Shown here one piece after another: positions 23,328 through 32,472 of a DNA stretch of 64,000 bases. The DNA comes from Muricauda sp. SCSIO 64092 (lineage in GTDB: Bacteria; Bacteroidota; Bacteroidia; Flavobacteriales; Flavobacteriaceae), in the NCBI RefSeq assembly GCF_023016285.1, contig NZ_CP095413.1, positions 2,170,001-2,234,000 of the forward strand, in the 5' to 3' direction. Both the position numbers and the translations under genes were made by a program. Position 1 is the first letter of the stretch. Every line of letters begins with the position of its first letter. The notes under the pieces were generated by a model. It ran no database searches and was not told where the DNA came from. It worked only from the letters and a program-made list of their open reading frames with translations.

Positions 23328-24503
23328 ATGCGATACCTTTTGTTTTTAGGCTTTCTGACCCTATTGGGTTGTCATCAAAAAAAGCGGCCCGTACAGCACA
23401 ATACTGCTGTGGCACCCAATAAAGAAGTAGTGTTTGAAGGGCTGAACAGGCCTTGGAGTATCGCCTTTCTTTCCGAGCAGGAAGCCCTAGTGACCGAAAA
23501 AAATGGGAACCTGCTAAAAATTGACCTCCGCTCCAAAACCAAAAAGGTCATCAAAGGTTTTCCCACCGATCTAACCGATAGTATCGGTGCAATCCATATT
23601 GGGGACAACTCTGGAATCTATGAGGTTTTACTGCATCCGGACTTTTCCACCAATGGAAGAATCTACTTTTCGTATGCGGCAAAGAAAAGAGGGGTTGGTA
23701 AAACCACAAAGTTTGTCATGGCGCAATTGGAAAATGATTCCCTGACGGATATCCAGCCTATCTTGGTAGCCGAACCCTTTACCTACATCAATTACCATTA
23801 TGGGGGTGGAATAACCATTGGACCGGACCAAAAATTGTACCTAACCGTGGGGGAACGCCTTTTTTGGGAACATGACGAGCCACCCTTGCCCATTGCCCAG
23901 GATGTAACCGACCCAAGGGGGAAGATACATCGGTTCAATCTGGATGGAAGTATTCCACAGGACAATCCCAAATTAGGTCCCAATGCCGTCCCCAGTATCT
24001 ATGCCCTGGGGATACGCAACACACAGGGCATAGCGGTACAACCGGAAACGGGCCGACTTTGGTTTACGGAACACGGTACCATTCAGGGGGATGAACTCAA
24101 TATACTGCAGCCAGGGGCCAATTACGGCTGGCCCAATGTGACCACCGGAAAATTGCGGAGCCAGGATTACAAACCCCCTAAATTGGAAGGCGTGACCTTC
24201 ACCAATCCTACTTGGTTCTGGCACCATACCGTAGCCCCAACCGGACTTCATTTTTATACGGGTGAGGAGTTTCCCTCATGGAAAAACAATCTCTTCGTTC
24301 CCGGCCTTTCCCAGGGGAGTTTATGGCGTTTTCATATTGAGGGCGATACCTTAAAAAGTGCGGAAGAACTTTTTTTGGACAGCCGGGTCCGTTCCAGAAA
24401 AGTAGCCCAAAGCCCTGAAGGCAAACTCTATATCCTTACCGATAGTGAAGAGGGCCAAATTATTCGCATTAAACCAAAAGCAATCACAAAAGAAGTCCAT
24501 TGA
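23328..24503 (+). CDS. PQQ-dependent sugar dehydrogenase (GSDH-like) lipoprotein
   Basis: From ATG 23328 the product has 391 residues and a lipoprotein signal (LLFLGFLTLLGC). The propeller belongs to the soluble glucose/sorbosone dehydrogenase family: VVFEGLNRPWSIAFL, NSGIYEVLLHPDFSTNGRIYFSYA, ALGIRNTQGIAVQPETGRLWFTEHG and GANYGWPNVTTG. These enzymes oxidise aldoses with PQQ and a calcium ion. PQQ synthesis genes are not in the window, so the cofactor may be scavenged or the activity altered. The short NTF2-like gene follows after 1 bp. Confidence 0.87.
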   Translation: MRYLLFLGFLTLLGCHQKKRPVQHNTAVAPNKEVVFEGLNRPWSIAFLSEQEALVTEKNGNLLKIDLRSKTKKVIKGFPTDLTDSIGAIHIGDNSGIYEVLLHPDFSTNGRIYFSYAAKKRGVGKTTKFVMAQLENDSLTDIQPILVAEPFTYINYHYGGGITIGPDQKLYLTVGERLFWEHDEPPLPIAQDVTDPRGKIHRFNLDGSIPQDNPKLGPNAVPSIYALGIRNTQGIAVQPETGRLWFTEHGTIQGDELNILQPGANYGWPNVTTGKLRSQDYKPPKLEGVTFTNPTWFWHHTVAPTGLHFYTGEEFPSWKNNLFVPGLSQGSLWRFHIEGDTLKSAEELFLDSRVRSRKVAQSPEGKLYILTDSEEGQIIRIKPKAITKEVH

Positions 24504-24504
24504 C

Positions 24505-24930
24505 ATGAAAAAACTGTATCCCCTTTTACTGATTCCATTTTCAATGATTTGTTCCGCACAGTCCGAAATGGAGGAAATTCAAGAAACCCTTTTAAGTTAT
24601 ATCAAGGGTTCATCCTATAGTGACCCGGAAATGATCCAGGCCGCATTTTATGAAAATGCCGACCTCTTCCTTTCCAAGAAAGACCAGGAAATTTGGGTGC
24701 TTAGCCCAAAAGAATATGCAGCGCTTTTTGAAAACCGAACCAAAGGGGAATTCAATGGACGTGAAGGGAAGATTCTCACCATAGATTTTGCCAATACCAT
24801 CGCTTCCGCCAAGGCCGAAATCAAAATTCCATCCAGAAACCTACATTTTGTGGATATTTTCCTTTTAAAAAAACTGTCGGGAAAATGGAAGATCATCAGC
24901 AAGGCGGCCACACAACTCCCTATGGAATAG
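24505..24930 (+). CDS. Secreted NTF2-like protein
   Basis: The 141-residue product has a signal peptide (LLLIPFSMICSAQ). The mature part is an NTF2-like fold of the lumazine-binding/DUF4440 group: MEEIQETLLSYIKGSSYSDPEM, FYENADLFLS, ILTIDFANTIASAKAEIKI and SGKWKIISKAA. No catalytic residues can be named. It begins 1 bp after the sugar dehydrogenase stop, so the two are probably one transcript. It converges with the MATE gene. Confidence 0.82.
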   Translation: MKKLYPLLLIPFSMICSAQSEMEEIQETLLSYIKGSSYSDPEMIQAAFYENADLFLSKKDQEIWVLSPKEYAALFENRTKGEFNGREGKILTIDFANTIASAKAEIKIPSRNLHFVDIFLLKKLSGKWKIISKAATQLPME

Positions 24931-24935
24931 GAGGA

Positions 24936-26327
24936 TCAACGACCTGGTTCGGTCACCAGGTTGGTCTTGATTTCCTTTCGTAGATACACCGCTGTGACTA
25001 TGGTAGCCAAAACATCAGCGATGGGAAAAGAAAGCCAAACTCCCAATTCCCATAGAAAAGTTGGTAAAATTAAAATGAGCGGTATAAAAAAGAATCCTTG
25101 TCGGGTCAGCGTAAGCAATAGCGCCGGAACGGCCTTGCCCACTGCCTGAAAATACGCCGCCCCAATCAATTGTAAGGCAATAATGGGCGTAGCGGCAAAG
25201 ACCAATCGCATGGCCAGGGGTGCGTGTTCCAGGACAAAGGCATTGGTCAATAACTCCTTTTCGGGCAAATCGGTGCGATTGCTCAAAAACAAGTCGGCAA
25301 TCTCTGCGGGAAAAGTCATAAGGACAATAAAAACCAAGGTAGCCATAAGCGCGGCATATTTAATGGCCGTGTAAATGGATTCCTTCACCCGGTCATATTT
25401 AAATGCCCCATAGTTGAAGCCCGCTATGGGCAAAAATCCCTGGGTAACCCCAAAGACCGGGAATAGCGCAAACATCAACATCCTGCCAATGATGGCATAT
25501 ACCGCTACCAATGCTTCACCACCCAAACCAAACAGAATATTGTTCATGAGCAGGTAAATAACGCTGGTGACCGCTTGCCGAGCCAGGGTAACACCCCCCA
25601 AAGAGCCGATCTCCCTAAGAATTATACCCTTCAGTTTAAAATGTTTGAACTGTAGTTTAAGTTCGGAATTTTTGGATAGGAAGAAGTAAATGATATAGGA
25701 AAGACAGAGTACGTAACCCGCCGTGGTTGCCCAAGCGGCACCGTGCATGCCCCAATCGAAAACGTAAATGAAAATGTAATCCAAAAACAAGTTGCCCACG
25801 GAAGGAATAATCATGGCGATCATGGCAAATTTTGGTTTCCCTTCTGCACGAATAACGGTATTCCCCATCATACAGAGCGCCAAAAGGGGAACTCCATAAA
25901 GCACAATGATGTAGTAAATCTTTGCAGGTTCAAAAATGGCCCCTTTTCCACCAAAGGCTGGAATTAGGCTATCTACATAGTAGAGTCCCAAAACCACCAT
26001 GGAAACGGTAACTAAAAGGGTCAGGGCAATTTGATTTCCAAAGGTATGCAGTGCCTTTTCCCTGTTATTTGCTCCCAATGCCCTTGAAATGATACTGGAA
26101 CCCCCAATACCGATGGCCATCCCCAATGCACCTATAAAGAAGGATACGGGCAGTACCACATTGATGGCTGCAATGGCTATGGAACCAATCCAGTTACCAA
26201 CAAATATGGAATCGATGAGCACATTTAGGGACATCACCAGAATACCGATCGATGCCGGAACGGCCTGTTTAATAAGCAAGCTTCCTATGGGTTCCGTGCC
26301 CAATTGTTCCGATGATACTTTTGCCAT
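24936..26327 (-). CDS. MATE-family multidrug/cation efflux transporter
   Basis: The 463-residue protein has twelve membrane segments in two similar halves. Early family signatures are present: SIGILVMSLNVLIDSIFVGNW and IGIGGSSIISRALGANNREKALHTFGNQIAL. The second half carries GVTQGFLPIAGFNYGA, as in NorM/DinF-type exporters driven by sodium or proton gradients. Length and topology are normal. The substrate cannot be predicted. The gene lies just downstream of ferrochelatase on the same strand, separated by 77 bp. Confidence 0.92.
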   Translation of the reverse strand: MAKVSSEQLGTEPIGSLLIKQAVPASIGILVMSLNVLIDSIFVGNWIGSIAIAAINVVLPVSFFIGALGMAIGIGGSSIISRALGANNREKALHTFGNQIALTLLVTVSMVVLGLYYVDSLIPAFGGKGAIFEPAKIYYIIVLYGVPLLALCMMGNTVIRAEGKPKFAMIAMIIPSVGNLFLDYIFIYVFDWGMHGAAWATTAGYVLCLSYIIYFFLSKNSELKLQFKHFKLKGIILREIGSLGGVTLARQAVTSVIYLLMNNILFGLGGEALVAVYAIIGRMLMFALFPVFGVTQGFLPIAGFNYGAFKYDRVKESIYTAIKYAALMATLVFIVLMTFPAEIADLFLSNRTDLPEKELLTNAFVLEHAPLAMRLVFAATPIIALQLIGAAYFQAVGKAVPALLLTLTRQGFFFIPLILILPTFLWELGVWLSFPIADVLATIVTAVYLRKEIKTNLVTEPGR

Positions 26328-26404
26328 AAATTGCCAGCGCGACGAAGCAAACTTTTTAGCTCACGGCAAACGGATCGCTTCGTCCCTCCGTTCCCCGCTG
26401 TCCA

Positions 26405-27439
26405 TTACACCGGAAGTACCGCCCTGGTCTCCCAGTCCTTGATCCATTCCGCCATCAAAGCCACCCAATCGTCCCGATCGTTTAAGCATGGGATATGCAT
26501 GTATTCCTTTCCACCCGCTTCCTTGAATTCTTCCTCACCTTCCATAGCAATCTCTTCCAGGGTTTCCAAACAATCGGAAACAAAAGCTGGGGTAATTACC
26601 GCCAAACGGGTTTTTCCCTCTTTGGCCAAGCGTTCAAATTCATAATCGGTGTAAGGCTTTAACCATGGGTCTCCGGCCAAACGCGATTGAAAGGAAGTAC
26701 TTGTTTTTTCGGGATCTATTCCCAATTGTTTGACGACCAAATCCGTGGTATCATAACATTGGTGACGATAGCAGGTATGGTGTGCCACCGAATTCACTTT
26801 ACAACACTTTCCATCGATTTTACAATGGAATTTTGTGGGATCGGACTTTCGGATGTGGCGCTCGGGGACTCCATGATACGAAAACAAAATATGGTCATAC
26901 GCAAAGTTCTCAAGACTTTCCGCTATACTGTTGCCAAGTACTTTGATATAATCCGCATTTTTGTAAAAAGCCGGAAGTGTGGTGATGTCCATGTTAGGAA
27001 AGTGCTTTTGCTGTTCTTCCAGCGCTTTCACCACCACGGTTTCATAAGAGGACATGGCATAATGCGGATATAGGGGCACCAAAAGTACCTCATCCACCCC
27101 CTTATCGTGCAGTTCCTGTAGTCCTTCCTTAATGGACCCACTGCCATAACGCATTCCCAGGGCCACCGGAAGCTCAGTTTGTTGTTGGACCTTTTCCTGA
27201 AATCTTTTGGACAGGACGATCAACGGAGAACCTTCCTCCCACCAAATTTTGGAATAGGCTTTTGCGGAACGCTTGGGACGGGTCTGCAAAATGATGCCCC
27301 GAACGATGATATTGCGCAATACGGGATTCACATCAATGACCCGTTCATCCATCAAAAATTCATCCAAATACGGCTTGACATCCTTAGGGGTCGGGCTATC
27401 GGGGGAACCGAGGTTGACCAACAATACTCCTTTTTGCAT
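26405..27439 (-). CDS. hemH: Ferrochelatase
   Basis: The 344-residue enzyme inserts ferrous iron into the porphyrin ring at the end of haem synthesis. Family signatures are GVLLVNLGSPDSP at the N-terminus, LPVALGMRYG, and the active-site loop LFSYHGVPERHIRKSDP with the catalytic histidine. The CCKVNSVAHHTCYRHQCYDT segment is typical of Bacteroidota ferrochelatases. The gene is about 3 kb from, and oriented away from, the main haem cluster. A TATTTTTG promoter box (27457-27464, minus strand) lies 17 nt before the ATG. Confidence 0.95.
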   Translation of the reverse strand: MQKGVLLVNLGSPDSPTPKDVKPYLDEFLMDERVIDVNPVLRNIIVRGIILQTRPKRSAKAYSKIWWEEGSPLIVLSKRFQEKVQQQTELPVALGMRYGSGSIKEGLQELHDKGVDEVLLVPLYPHYAMSSYETVVVKALEEQQKHFPNMDITTLPAFYKNADYIKVLGNSIAESLENFAYDHILFSYHGVPERHIRKSDPTKFHCKIDGKCCKVNSVAHHTCYRHQCYDTTDLVVKQLGIDPEKTSTSFQSRLAGDPWLKPYTDYEFERLAKEGKTRLAVITPAFVSDCLETLEEIAMEGEEEFKEAGGKEYMHIPCLNDRDDWVALMAEWIKDWETRAVLPV

Positions 27440-27521
27440 AACTAACTTTTGAAGTGCAAAAATACGACTTGAATAGCTTTAACATCTTGGCCGCAACAAC
27501 AACTTTTTATGTTAAAATAGA

Positions 27522-27529
27522 TAACTTTG
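27522..27529 (+). promoter_or_regulatory. -7 box TAACTTTG, 5 nt before the DUF1460 start
   Basis: This is a full match to TAnnTTTG, ending 5 nt before ATG 27535. Initiation would fall on or beside the start codon. The divergent hemH promoter box is at 27457-27464. Confidence 0.5.
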
Positions 27530-27534
27530 ATATT

Positions 27535-28374
27535 ATGGGAAAAGCACTATTTCTGGCACTATTTCTTTTGGTTTTGGTGCCTGCCAAAGGGCAATTAAGC
27601 TGCACACCGGAAGACAGCCTTCTTTTTCACTCCAAAATGAAGGTAATCGACCAATTGGACCTGGAAGCCGGGGATGATCAAATTGTGGCCATAGGCAAAA
27701 CATTCCTGGGCACTCCCTATGTGGAAAAAACACTTGAAATTGGAGAAACGGAATCCCTGGTCATTAATTTACGCGGATTGGATTGTACCACTTTTGTGGA
27801 AAATGTCCTTGCATTTTCATGGCTTGTAAAAAAAGGGCATAGCGATTTTAGCACTTTTATTGAAAATTTGAAGACCATTCGGTATCGTGATGGTTTTCTG
27901 GATGGGTATCCCTCACGTTTACATTATTTTACAGAGTGGATTCGAAACAATAACGAGAAGGGTTTAGTAGAGGAAATCACCTCCGATTTGGGAGGTGTTG
28001 CAGTCAAAAAACCCATCAATTTTATGGGAACACATCGCGAACTCTATCCTTTTTTGGCGGACGATGTCAACTATGAAAAAATGGTGCAGGTAGAAAAAGA
28101 CCTCGCCAAGGAATCCTTATGCATCTTACCCCAAGAAGACATAGCAAGTGTAGAGGATAAACTTGAAAATGGGGATATTATTGCCTTGGCCACCTCCATT
28201 AAAGGTTTGGACGTTACGCATACCGGATTTGCCATTCGTATGCCCGACAACCGGATCCATCTGCTGCATGCCTCCATTTCCGGAGCGGTTACCATTACCA
28301 AGGAACCGCTCGTGGACTATCTAAAAAAGGTGAAAAGCAACACGGGTATTATCGTGGCCCGACCTACACTTTAA
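27535..28374 (+). CDS. DUF1460 (N-acetylmuramoyl-L-alanine amidase-like) exported protein
   Basis: From ATG 27535 the protein has 279 residues with a signal peptide (FLALFLLVLVPAKG). It belongs to the DUF1460 NlpC/P60-like papain fold. Key segments are NLRGLDCTTFVENVLAF, with the probable catalytic Cys, and VTHTGFAIRMPDNRIHLLHAS, with the probable His. Structures of this family resemble murein-peptide-processing enzymes, so the protein probably trims cell-wall fragments in the periplasm. A GTG start 27 codons upstream is possible, but the promoter box and signal peptide favour 27535. Confidence 0.87.
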   Translation: MGKALFLALFLLVLVPAKGQLSCTPEDSLLFHSKMKVIDQLDLEAGDDQIVAIGKTFLGTPYVEKTLEIGETESLVINLRGLDCTTFVENVLAFSWLVKKGHSDFSTFIENLKTIRYRDGFLDGYPSRLHYFTEWIRNNNEKGLVEEITSDLGGVAVKKPINFMGTHRELYPFLADDVNYEKMVQVEKDLAKESLCILPQEDIASVEDKLENGDIIALATSIKGLDVTHTGFAIRMPDNRIHLLHASISGAVTITKEPLVDYLKKVKSNTGIIVARPTL

Positions 28375-28436
28375 GGTATTGGCCTAGTACCTGGGGAATT
28401 CGGCCCTGTCCACAAAAATCCAAAGTCGGGGGGAAT

Positions 28437-29201
28437 TTATTTTCGCCTCAAACACCATTCAATGGCCCCCAATAAATGTTGCCGGAACATAGGTTCATCA
28501 AACGATTCCTCCGTATGCCCGCCCCCGGTATAAAAGGCACGGCCACCATCAAACTCGTGATACCAGGCAATGGGATGGTTGTCGCCATTGGTCCCTCCTT
28601 CATATGAGGATTCATCCAAACGCATCACTACCGTAACATCCGGATTCAGGTTTTTGAAATTATACCATTCGTCATATCTTGCCCAGCTGTCCGGAAGGTG
28701 TGCCGTGGCAGGATGTTCCTTGTCCACTACATCAATGGTCGCCTTTCTCACATTGGGGTCGTTGGGGTGACCATCAAAGTAGGCCCCTACCAATTTCCCG
28801 TACCAGGGCCAATCGTATTCCGTGTCGGTAGCTGCATGGATTCCCAAAAAGCTACCGCCGTTCCTGATAAAACCCTCAAAGGCTCTTTGTTCTTCCGCAT
28901 TTAAAATATCCATAGTGGTATTAAGAAAAACAACCAGTTTGTAGTTCTTTAAATGATCGGGATTAAAATCCTTGGACGTTTCACTCTGTAGAACAATAAA
29001 TCCATTTTCCCTGCCTATCGCCCGAAGTGTCTTCACCCCTTTTTCAATACTTTGGTGACGATATCCTTCCGTCTTTGTAAATGTCAGCACCAGTTCGGGT
29101 ATAGGCGCATCCGCAAAGGTGGGGTCGGCGGACATTTGACCTTGGACAAAAAAAGAAAGGGATAGAAAACTCCCTAGAAAAAGCATGGCAATCTGTTTCA
29201 T
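28437..29201 (-). CDS. ThuA-domain protein, secreted
   Basis: The 254-residue protein has a signal peptide (FLGSFLSLSFFVQG) and a single ThuA domain, a glutamine-amidotransferase-like fold linked to trehalose and other sugar use. Signatures include KGVKTLRAIGRENGFIVLQSE, GGSFLGIHAATDTEYDWPWYG, and the HPIAWYHEFDGGRAFYTGGGHTEESF motif near the C-terminus. No catalytic triad is certain. It starts 12 bp after the AraC regulator gene on the same strand, so it is likely cotranscribed with that regulator. Confidence 0.88.
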   Translation of the reverse strand: MKQIAMLFLGSFLSLSFFVQGQMSADPTFADAPIPELVLTFTKTEGYRHQSIEKGVKTLRAIGRENGFIVLQSETSKDFNPDHLKNYKLVVFLNTTMDILNAEEQRAFEGFIRNGGSFLGIHAATDTEYDWPWYGKLVGAYFDGHPNDPNVRKATIDVVDKEHPATAHLPDSWARYDEWYNFKNLNPDVTVVMRLDESSYEGGTNGDNHPIAWYHEFDGGRAFYTGGGHTEESFDEPMFRQHLLGAIEWCLRRK

Positions 29202-29213
29202 GTTAGGTTGATT

Positions 29214-30095
29214 TTATATGACAGAAGTTACATATTTTTTGGGTGTGGTCCCATATTTCTTCTTGAAAGCGGCAATAAAATGACTCGCAGTGCTATACCC
29301 TACTTTTAGGCCTACTTCATTCACATTAAACTTCCCACTTTCCAACATTTTTCGGGCCAAATCCATTTTATGGTCCAAGAGGTAACCATAAACCGTATCC
29401 CCATAGATTTGTTTAAAACCCTCCTTTAACCGCTTAAGGCTTAACCCAACTTCTTCGGAGAGTTCATGCAGGGTAGGTGGTTCGGACATTCGTTCCATAA
29501 TGATCTCCTTGGCCCGTTTTATTTTGCGGACATTGGCCTCATCGGCCAAAAAAGGGCATTGCTCCACATCGGCATCCTGACTTTTGTTGAAGTACAAAGA
29601 GATAAGCTCGTAAATCTTACCTTTTAAGTACAGGGTTTTAATGGAAGGGTGAAGGTTATACGAAACCAGTTGGCTCAATACCACTGCCATTCCGGGGGTC
29701 AATACTTCCTGGGCGTAGTATTTCTTCTCCCCAAAGGAATCGCTCAAAAAAGGAATATGTCCGGCATCTTCCGAAAACAGGGAGTGAAATTTTTGAATGG
29801 ACATGATTACCGAAACAATCCAGGTATCCGGATCCACCACCAAATGCAGGGGCAGATCTTTTTGGGTATTGTACAGCAAAAGGGAATTTTCTTCGGACAC
29901 TTCCAAATGATAGGCCATTTCATTGAACAGAAATTTGGCGTTCCCCTTTAGGGAAAAATGAAACTGAATATAGGTACGGTCTATTTCATGCTTTATTTCT
30001 TGCAATCCATTCGTATCGTTCTGGATTTTAAGCACATAGATGTCATCCCGTACAAAAATCCGCTCATAAGAACCGTTTGCGATATTTTTCTGCAT
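29214..30095 (-). CDS. AraC-family regulator (PchR-like), divergent from hemA
   Basis: The 293-residue protein has an N-terminal sensor region and a C-terminal AraC double helix-turn-helix (residues 205-290: PPTLHELSEEVGLSLKRLKEGF, then VNEVGLKVGYSTASHFIAAFKKKYGTTPKKY). The linker EQCPFLADEANVRKIKRAKEI resembles PchR-type siderophore regulators. It holds the only cysteine I find in the protein, followed by proline (Cys180-Pro181), as in short haem-regulatory motifs. The gene diverges from the hemA operon with a 203-bp gap. Control of haem synthesis in response to haem or iron is a reasonable but unproven reading. Confidence 0.85.
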   Translation of the reverse strand: MQKNIANGSYERIFVRDDIYVLKIQNDTNGLQEIKHEIDRTYIQFHFSLKGNAKFLFNEMAYHLEVSEENSLLLYNTQKDLPLHLVVDPDTWIVSVIMSIQKFHSLFSEDAGHIPFLSDSFGEKKYYAQEVLTPGMAVVLSQLVSYNLHPSIKTLYLKGKIYELISLYFNKSQDADVEQCPFLADEANVRKIKRAKEIIMERMSEPPTLHELSEEVGLSLKRLKEGFKQIYGDTVYGYLLDHKMDLARKMLESGKFNVNEVGLKVGYSTASHFIAAFKKKYGTTPKKYVTSVI

Positions 30096-30272
30096 TGTTT
30101 TTGAATTTGTTTTTTCGCCCGCCTTATTTAGAACAGCTCTAAATTAATTAAAATCCTTCAAAACCGCCAATAAAATCAAAGGTTTCGCTAAAATACCCAA
30201 AAAAGGTCCATTTCATATATCTATTTGATATTAATAGAACCTCTAGCGTTATTTTTAATGATATCTTCCCTT

Positions 30273-30280
30273 TAATTTTG
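30273..30280 (+). promoter_or_regulatory. -7 box TAATTTTG of the haem operon
   Basis: TAATTTTG matches TAnnTTTG and lies 18 nt before the hemA ATG at 30299. An upstream T-run (30252-30256) is a weak -33 candidate. The intergenic region is shared with the divergent AraC gene. Confidence 0.45.
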
Positions 30281-30298
30281 CGCTCAGGTTTGAGCAAA

Positions 30299-31555
30299 AT
30301 GAAGAATTACCATCTATCCAGGCATCCTTCTTTTTACGCAGTAGGCCTTAGCTATAAAAAGGCAGATGCAGCACTAAGGGGGAAATTCAGTTTGGATATC
30401 CCAAAAATAGATGCCCTTATCCTCGATGCCAAATCCCAGGGCATAGATGGTATGCTGGTCATATCCACGTGCAATAGGACCGAACTTTTTGGTTTTGCCC
30501 AACATCCCTATCAATTGATCAAGTTGCTGTGCCACCATACCGAAGGAACGGTAGAGGAATTCCAGGATGTTGCCTACGTCCACAAGAACCATGACGCCAT
30601 ATCCCATCTTTTTAAGGTGGGGACCGGTCTGGACAGTCAAATATTAGGTGATTTTGAAATCATCAGTCAGATCAAACAGAGTTTTTATCGGTCCAAAAAG
30701 AACGAAATGACCAATCCGTTTCTGGAACGTCTTTGCAATTCGGTGCTACAGGCCAGTAAGCGTATCAAGAACGAGACTGAACTATCCTCTGGCGCCACTT
30801 CCGTGGCCTTTGCTTCCGTCAAATACATTTTGGATAAAATCCCAAATGTAAAGGACAAGAACATTTTGCTTTTTGGGACGGGAAAAATTGGACGCAACAC
30901 CTGCGAAAACCTGATCAAACATACCGGGAACAACCATATTACCCTCATCAATAGAACCAAGGAAAAAGCGGAAGCTTTTGGCACTAAATTCCAGCTCAGC
31001 GTAAAGGACTTTGGGGAACTCCAGACCGAAATCCGCAAATGTGATGTCCTTGTCGTGGCCACGGGCGGTCAACTGCCAACGGTCTCCAAAGCCATTGTAC
31101 ACAACAAGAAGCCCTTATGGATCTTGGACCTTTCCATTCCAAAAAATGTGGCCGATGACGTCATGGAACTGGACAATGTGACCTTGGTCCATTTGGACCA
31201 ACTCTCCCAGGTAACGGACGAAACCCTGGAGCGCCGAAAAAAGTTTGTCCCCCACGCGGAACGCATCAATTATGAAGTGAAGAAAGAATTTGTCCAATGG
31301 TTGGAAACCCGAAAATTTGCCCCGGTAATCAAAGCATTAAAAGAGAAGCTGAAAACCCTAAAGGAGGAAGAACTGGATTTCCACGCCAAAAAAGTACAGG
31401 ATTTTGATTCTGAACAGGCCGATTTGGTTTCCGATCGGATCATCCAAAAAATCACCAAGCAATTTGCCAATCATTTGAAAAGATCTGAAGTGGACACTGA
31501 GGAAAGCCTGCAGTTGATCCAACAGGTTTTTCAACTTGAAATCAATCCGGAATGA
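30299..31555 (+). CDS. hemA: Glutamyl-tRNA reductase
   Basis: The 418-residue enzyme makes glutamate-1-semialdehyde from glutamyl-tRNA, the committed step of the C5 haem pathway. The catalytic cysteine is Cys58 in VISTCNRTELF. The NADPH domain is seen at ILLFGTGKIGRNTCENLIKHTG, and the C-terminal dimerisation helix is complete. The ATG at 30299 gives the normal N-terminus, whereas an earlier TTG would add seven residues. The stop overlaps the hemC start by 4 bp (ATGA), showing translational coupling. Confidence 0.95.
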   Translation: MKNYHLSRHPSFYAVGLSYKKADAALRGKFSLDIPKIDALILDAKSQGIDGMLVISTCNRTELFGFAQHPYQLIKLLCHHTEGTVEEFQDVAYVHKNHDAISHLFKVGTGLDSQILGDFEIISQIKQSFYRSKKNEMTNPFLERLCNSVLQASKRIKNETELSSGATSVAFASVKYILDKIPNVKDKNILLFGTGKIGRNTCENLIKHTGNNHITLINRTKEKAEAFGTKFQLSVKDFGELQTEIRKCDVLVVATGGQLPTVSKAIVHNKKPLWILDLSIPKNVADDVMELDNVTLVHLDQLSQVTDETLERRKKFVPHAERINYEVKKEFVQWLETRKFAPVIKALKEKLKTLKEEELDFHAKKVQDFDSEQADLVSDRIIQKITKQFANHLKRSEVDTEESLQLIQQVFQLEINPE

Positions 31556-32472
31556 AGGCGCCGCTTCGGATAGGGACCAGGGATAGCGAACTTGCGCTAT
31601 GGCAAGCACAAAAAGTACAGGAACAACTTGAAAGATTGGGGGTGGATACCATACTCTGCCCCGTGAAATCCACCGGCGATCTGGTTCTGGACAAACCGCT
31701 TTATGAGCTGGGCATCACCGGGATATTTACCAAAACATTGGATGTTGCCCTCATTAAGGAAGAAATAGATATTGCGGTACATTCCATGAAGGATGTTCCC
31801 ACACAGTTACCGAAGGGCATTGTACAGACCGCTGTTTTGGAACGGGCTTCGACCATGGATATTTTGGTTCATAAAGGAGTCGATTTTCTGGATGGAAGTG
31901 GAACCATTGCCACGGGGAGTTTAAGACGAAAGGCACAATGGCTGTATCAATATCCCAACCACAAGGTAGTTGACCTACGCGGTAATGTAAATACCCGTTT
32001 GATCAAATTGATTGAAAATGATTGGAACGGGGCCATTTTTGCCAAAGCCGGACTGGAACGCATTAAACTATTGCCCAAAGATGCCATTGAATTGGATTGG
32101 ATGGTACCCGCCCCGGCACAGGGGGCCATGGTAATTCTGGCCTTGGAAAAAAATCAGGTGGCCGTTGGGAGTTCATCACAGTTGAACCATAGCGAAAGTG
32201 CCATTACCACCCAAATTGAGCGGGAATTTTTGCGCACTTTGGAAGGGGGATGCACCGCACCAATCGGTGCTTTGGCGGAGGTCAAAGATCAAAAGGTCCA
32301 TTTTAAGGGCTGTCTGCACGCCCTGGACGGTAGTACCCAGGTGGCCATTGAAAAGGAACGCCCATTGAACAAAGTCCAGGACTTTGGAAAGAGTTGTGCC
32401 TATGAAATATTGGAGAACGGCGGCGATGTTTTAATGAAAGCAATAAAGAATGAAATCAGTATTGGTCTCTAA
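31552..32472 (+). CDS. hemC: Hydroxymethylbilane synthase (porphobilinogen deaminase)
   Basis: The 306-residue enzyme polymerises four porphobilinogens. Landmarks are LRIGTRDSELALWQA at the N-terminus, SMKDVP (79-83), ATGSLRRKAQW (120-130), the catalytic Asp region LVLDKPLYELG, and Cys234 in EGGCTAPIGA, which carries the dipyrromethane cofactor. It overlaps hemA by 4 bp and hemD by 23 bp, so the three are tightly coupled. Confidence 0.95.
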   Translation: MKAPLRIGTRDSELALWQAQKVQEQLERLGVDTILCPVKSTGDLVLDKPLYELGITGIFTKTLDVALIKEEIDIAVHSMKDVPTQLPKGIVQTAVLERASTMDILVHKGVDFLDGSGTIATGSLRRKAQWLYQYPNHKVVDLRGNVNTRLIKLIENDWNGAIFAKAGLERIKLLPKDAIELDWMVPAPAQGAMVILALEKNQVAVGSSSQLNHSESAITTQIEREFLRTLEGGCTAPIGALAEVKDQKVHFKGCLHALDGSTQVAIEKERPLNKVQDFGKSCAYEILENGGDVLMKAIKNEISIGL

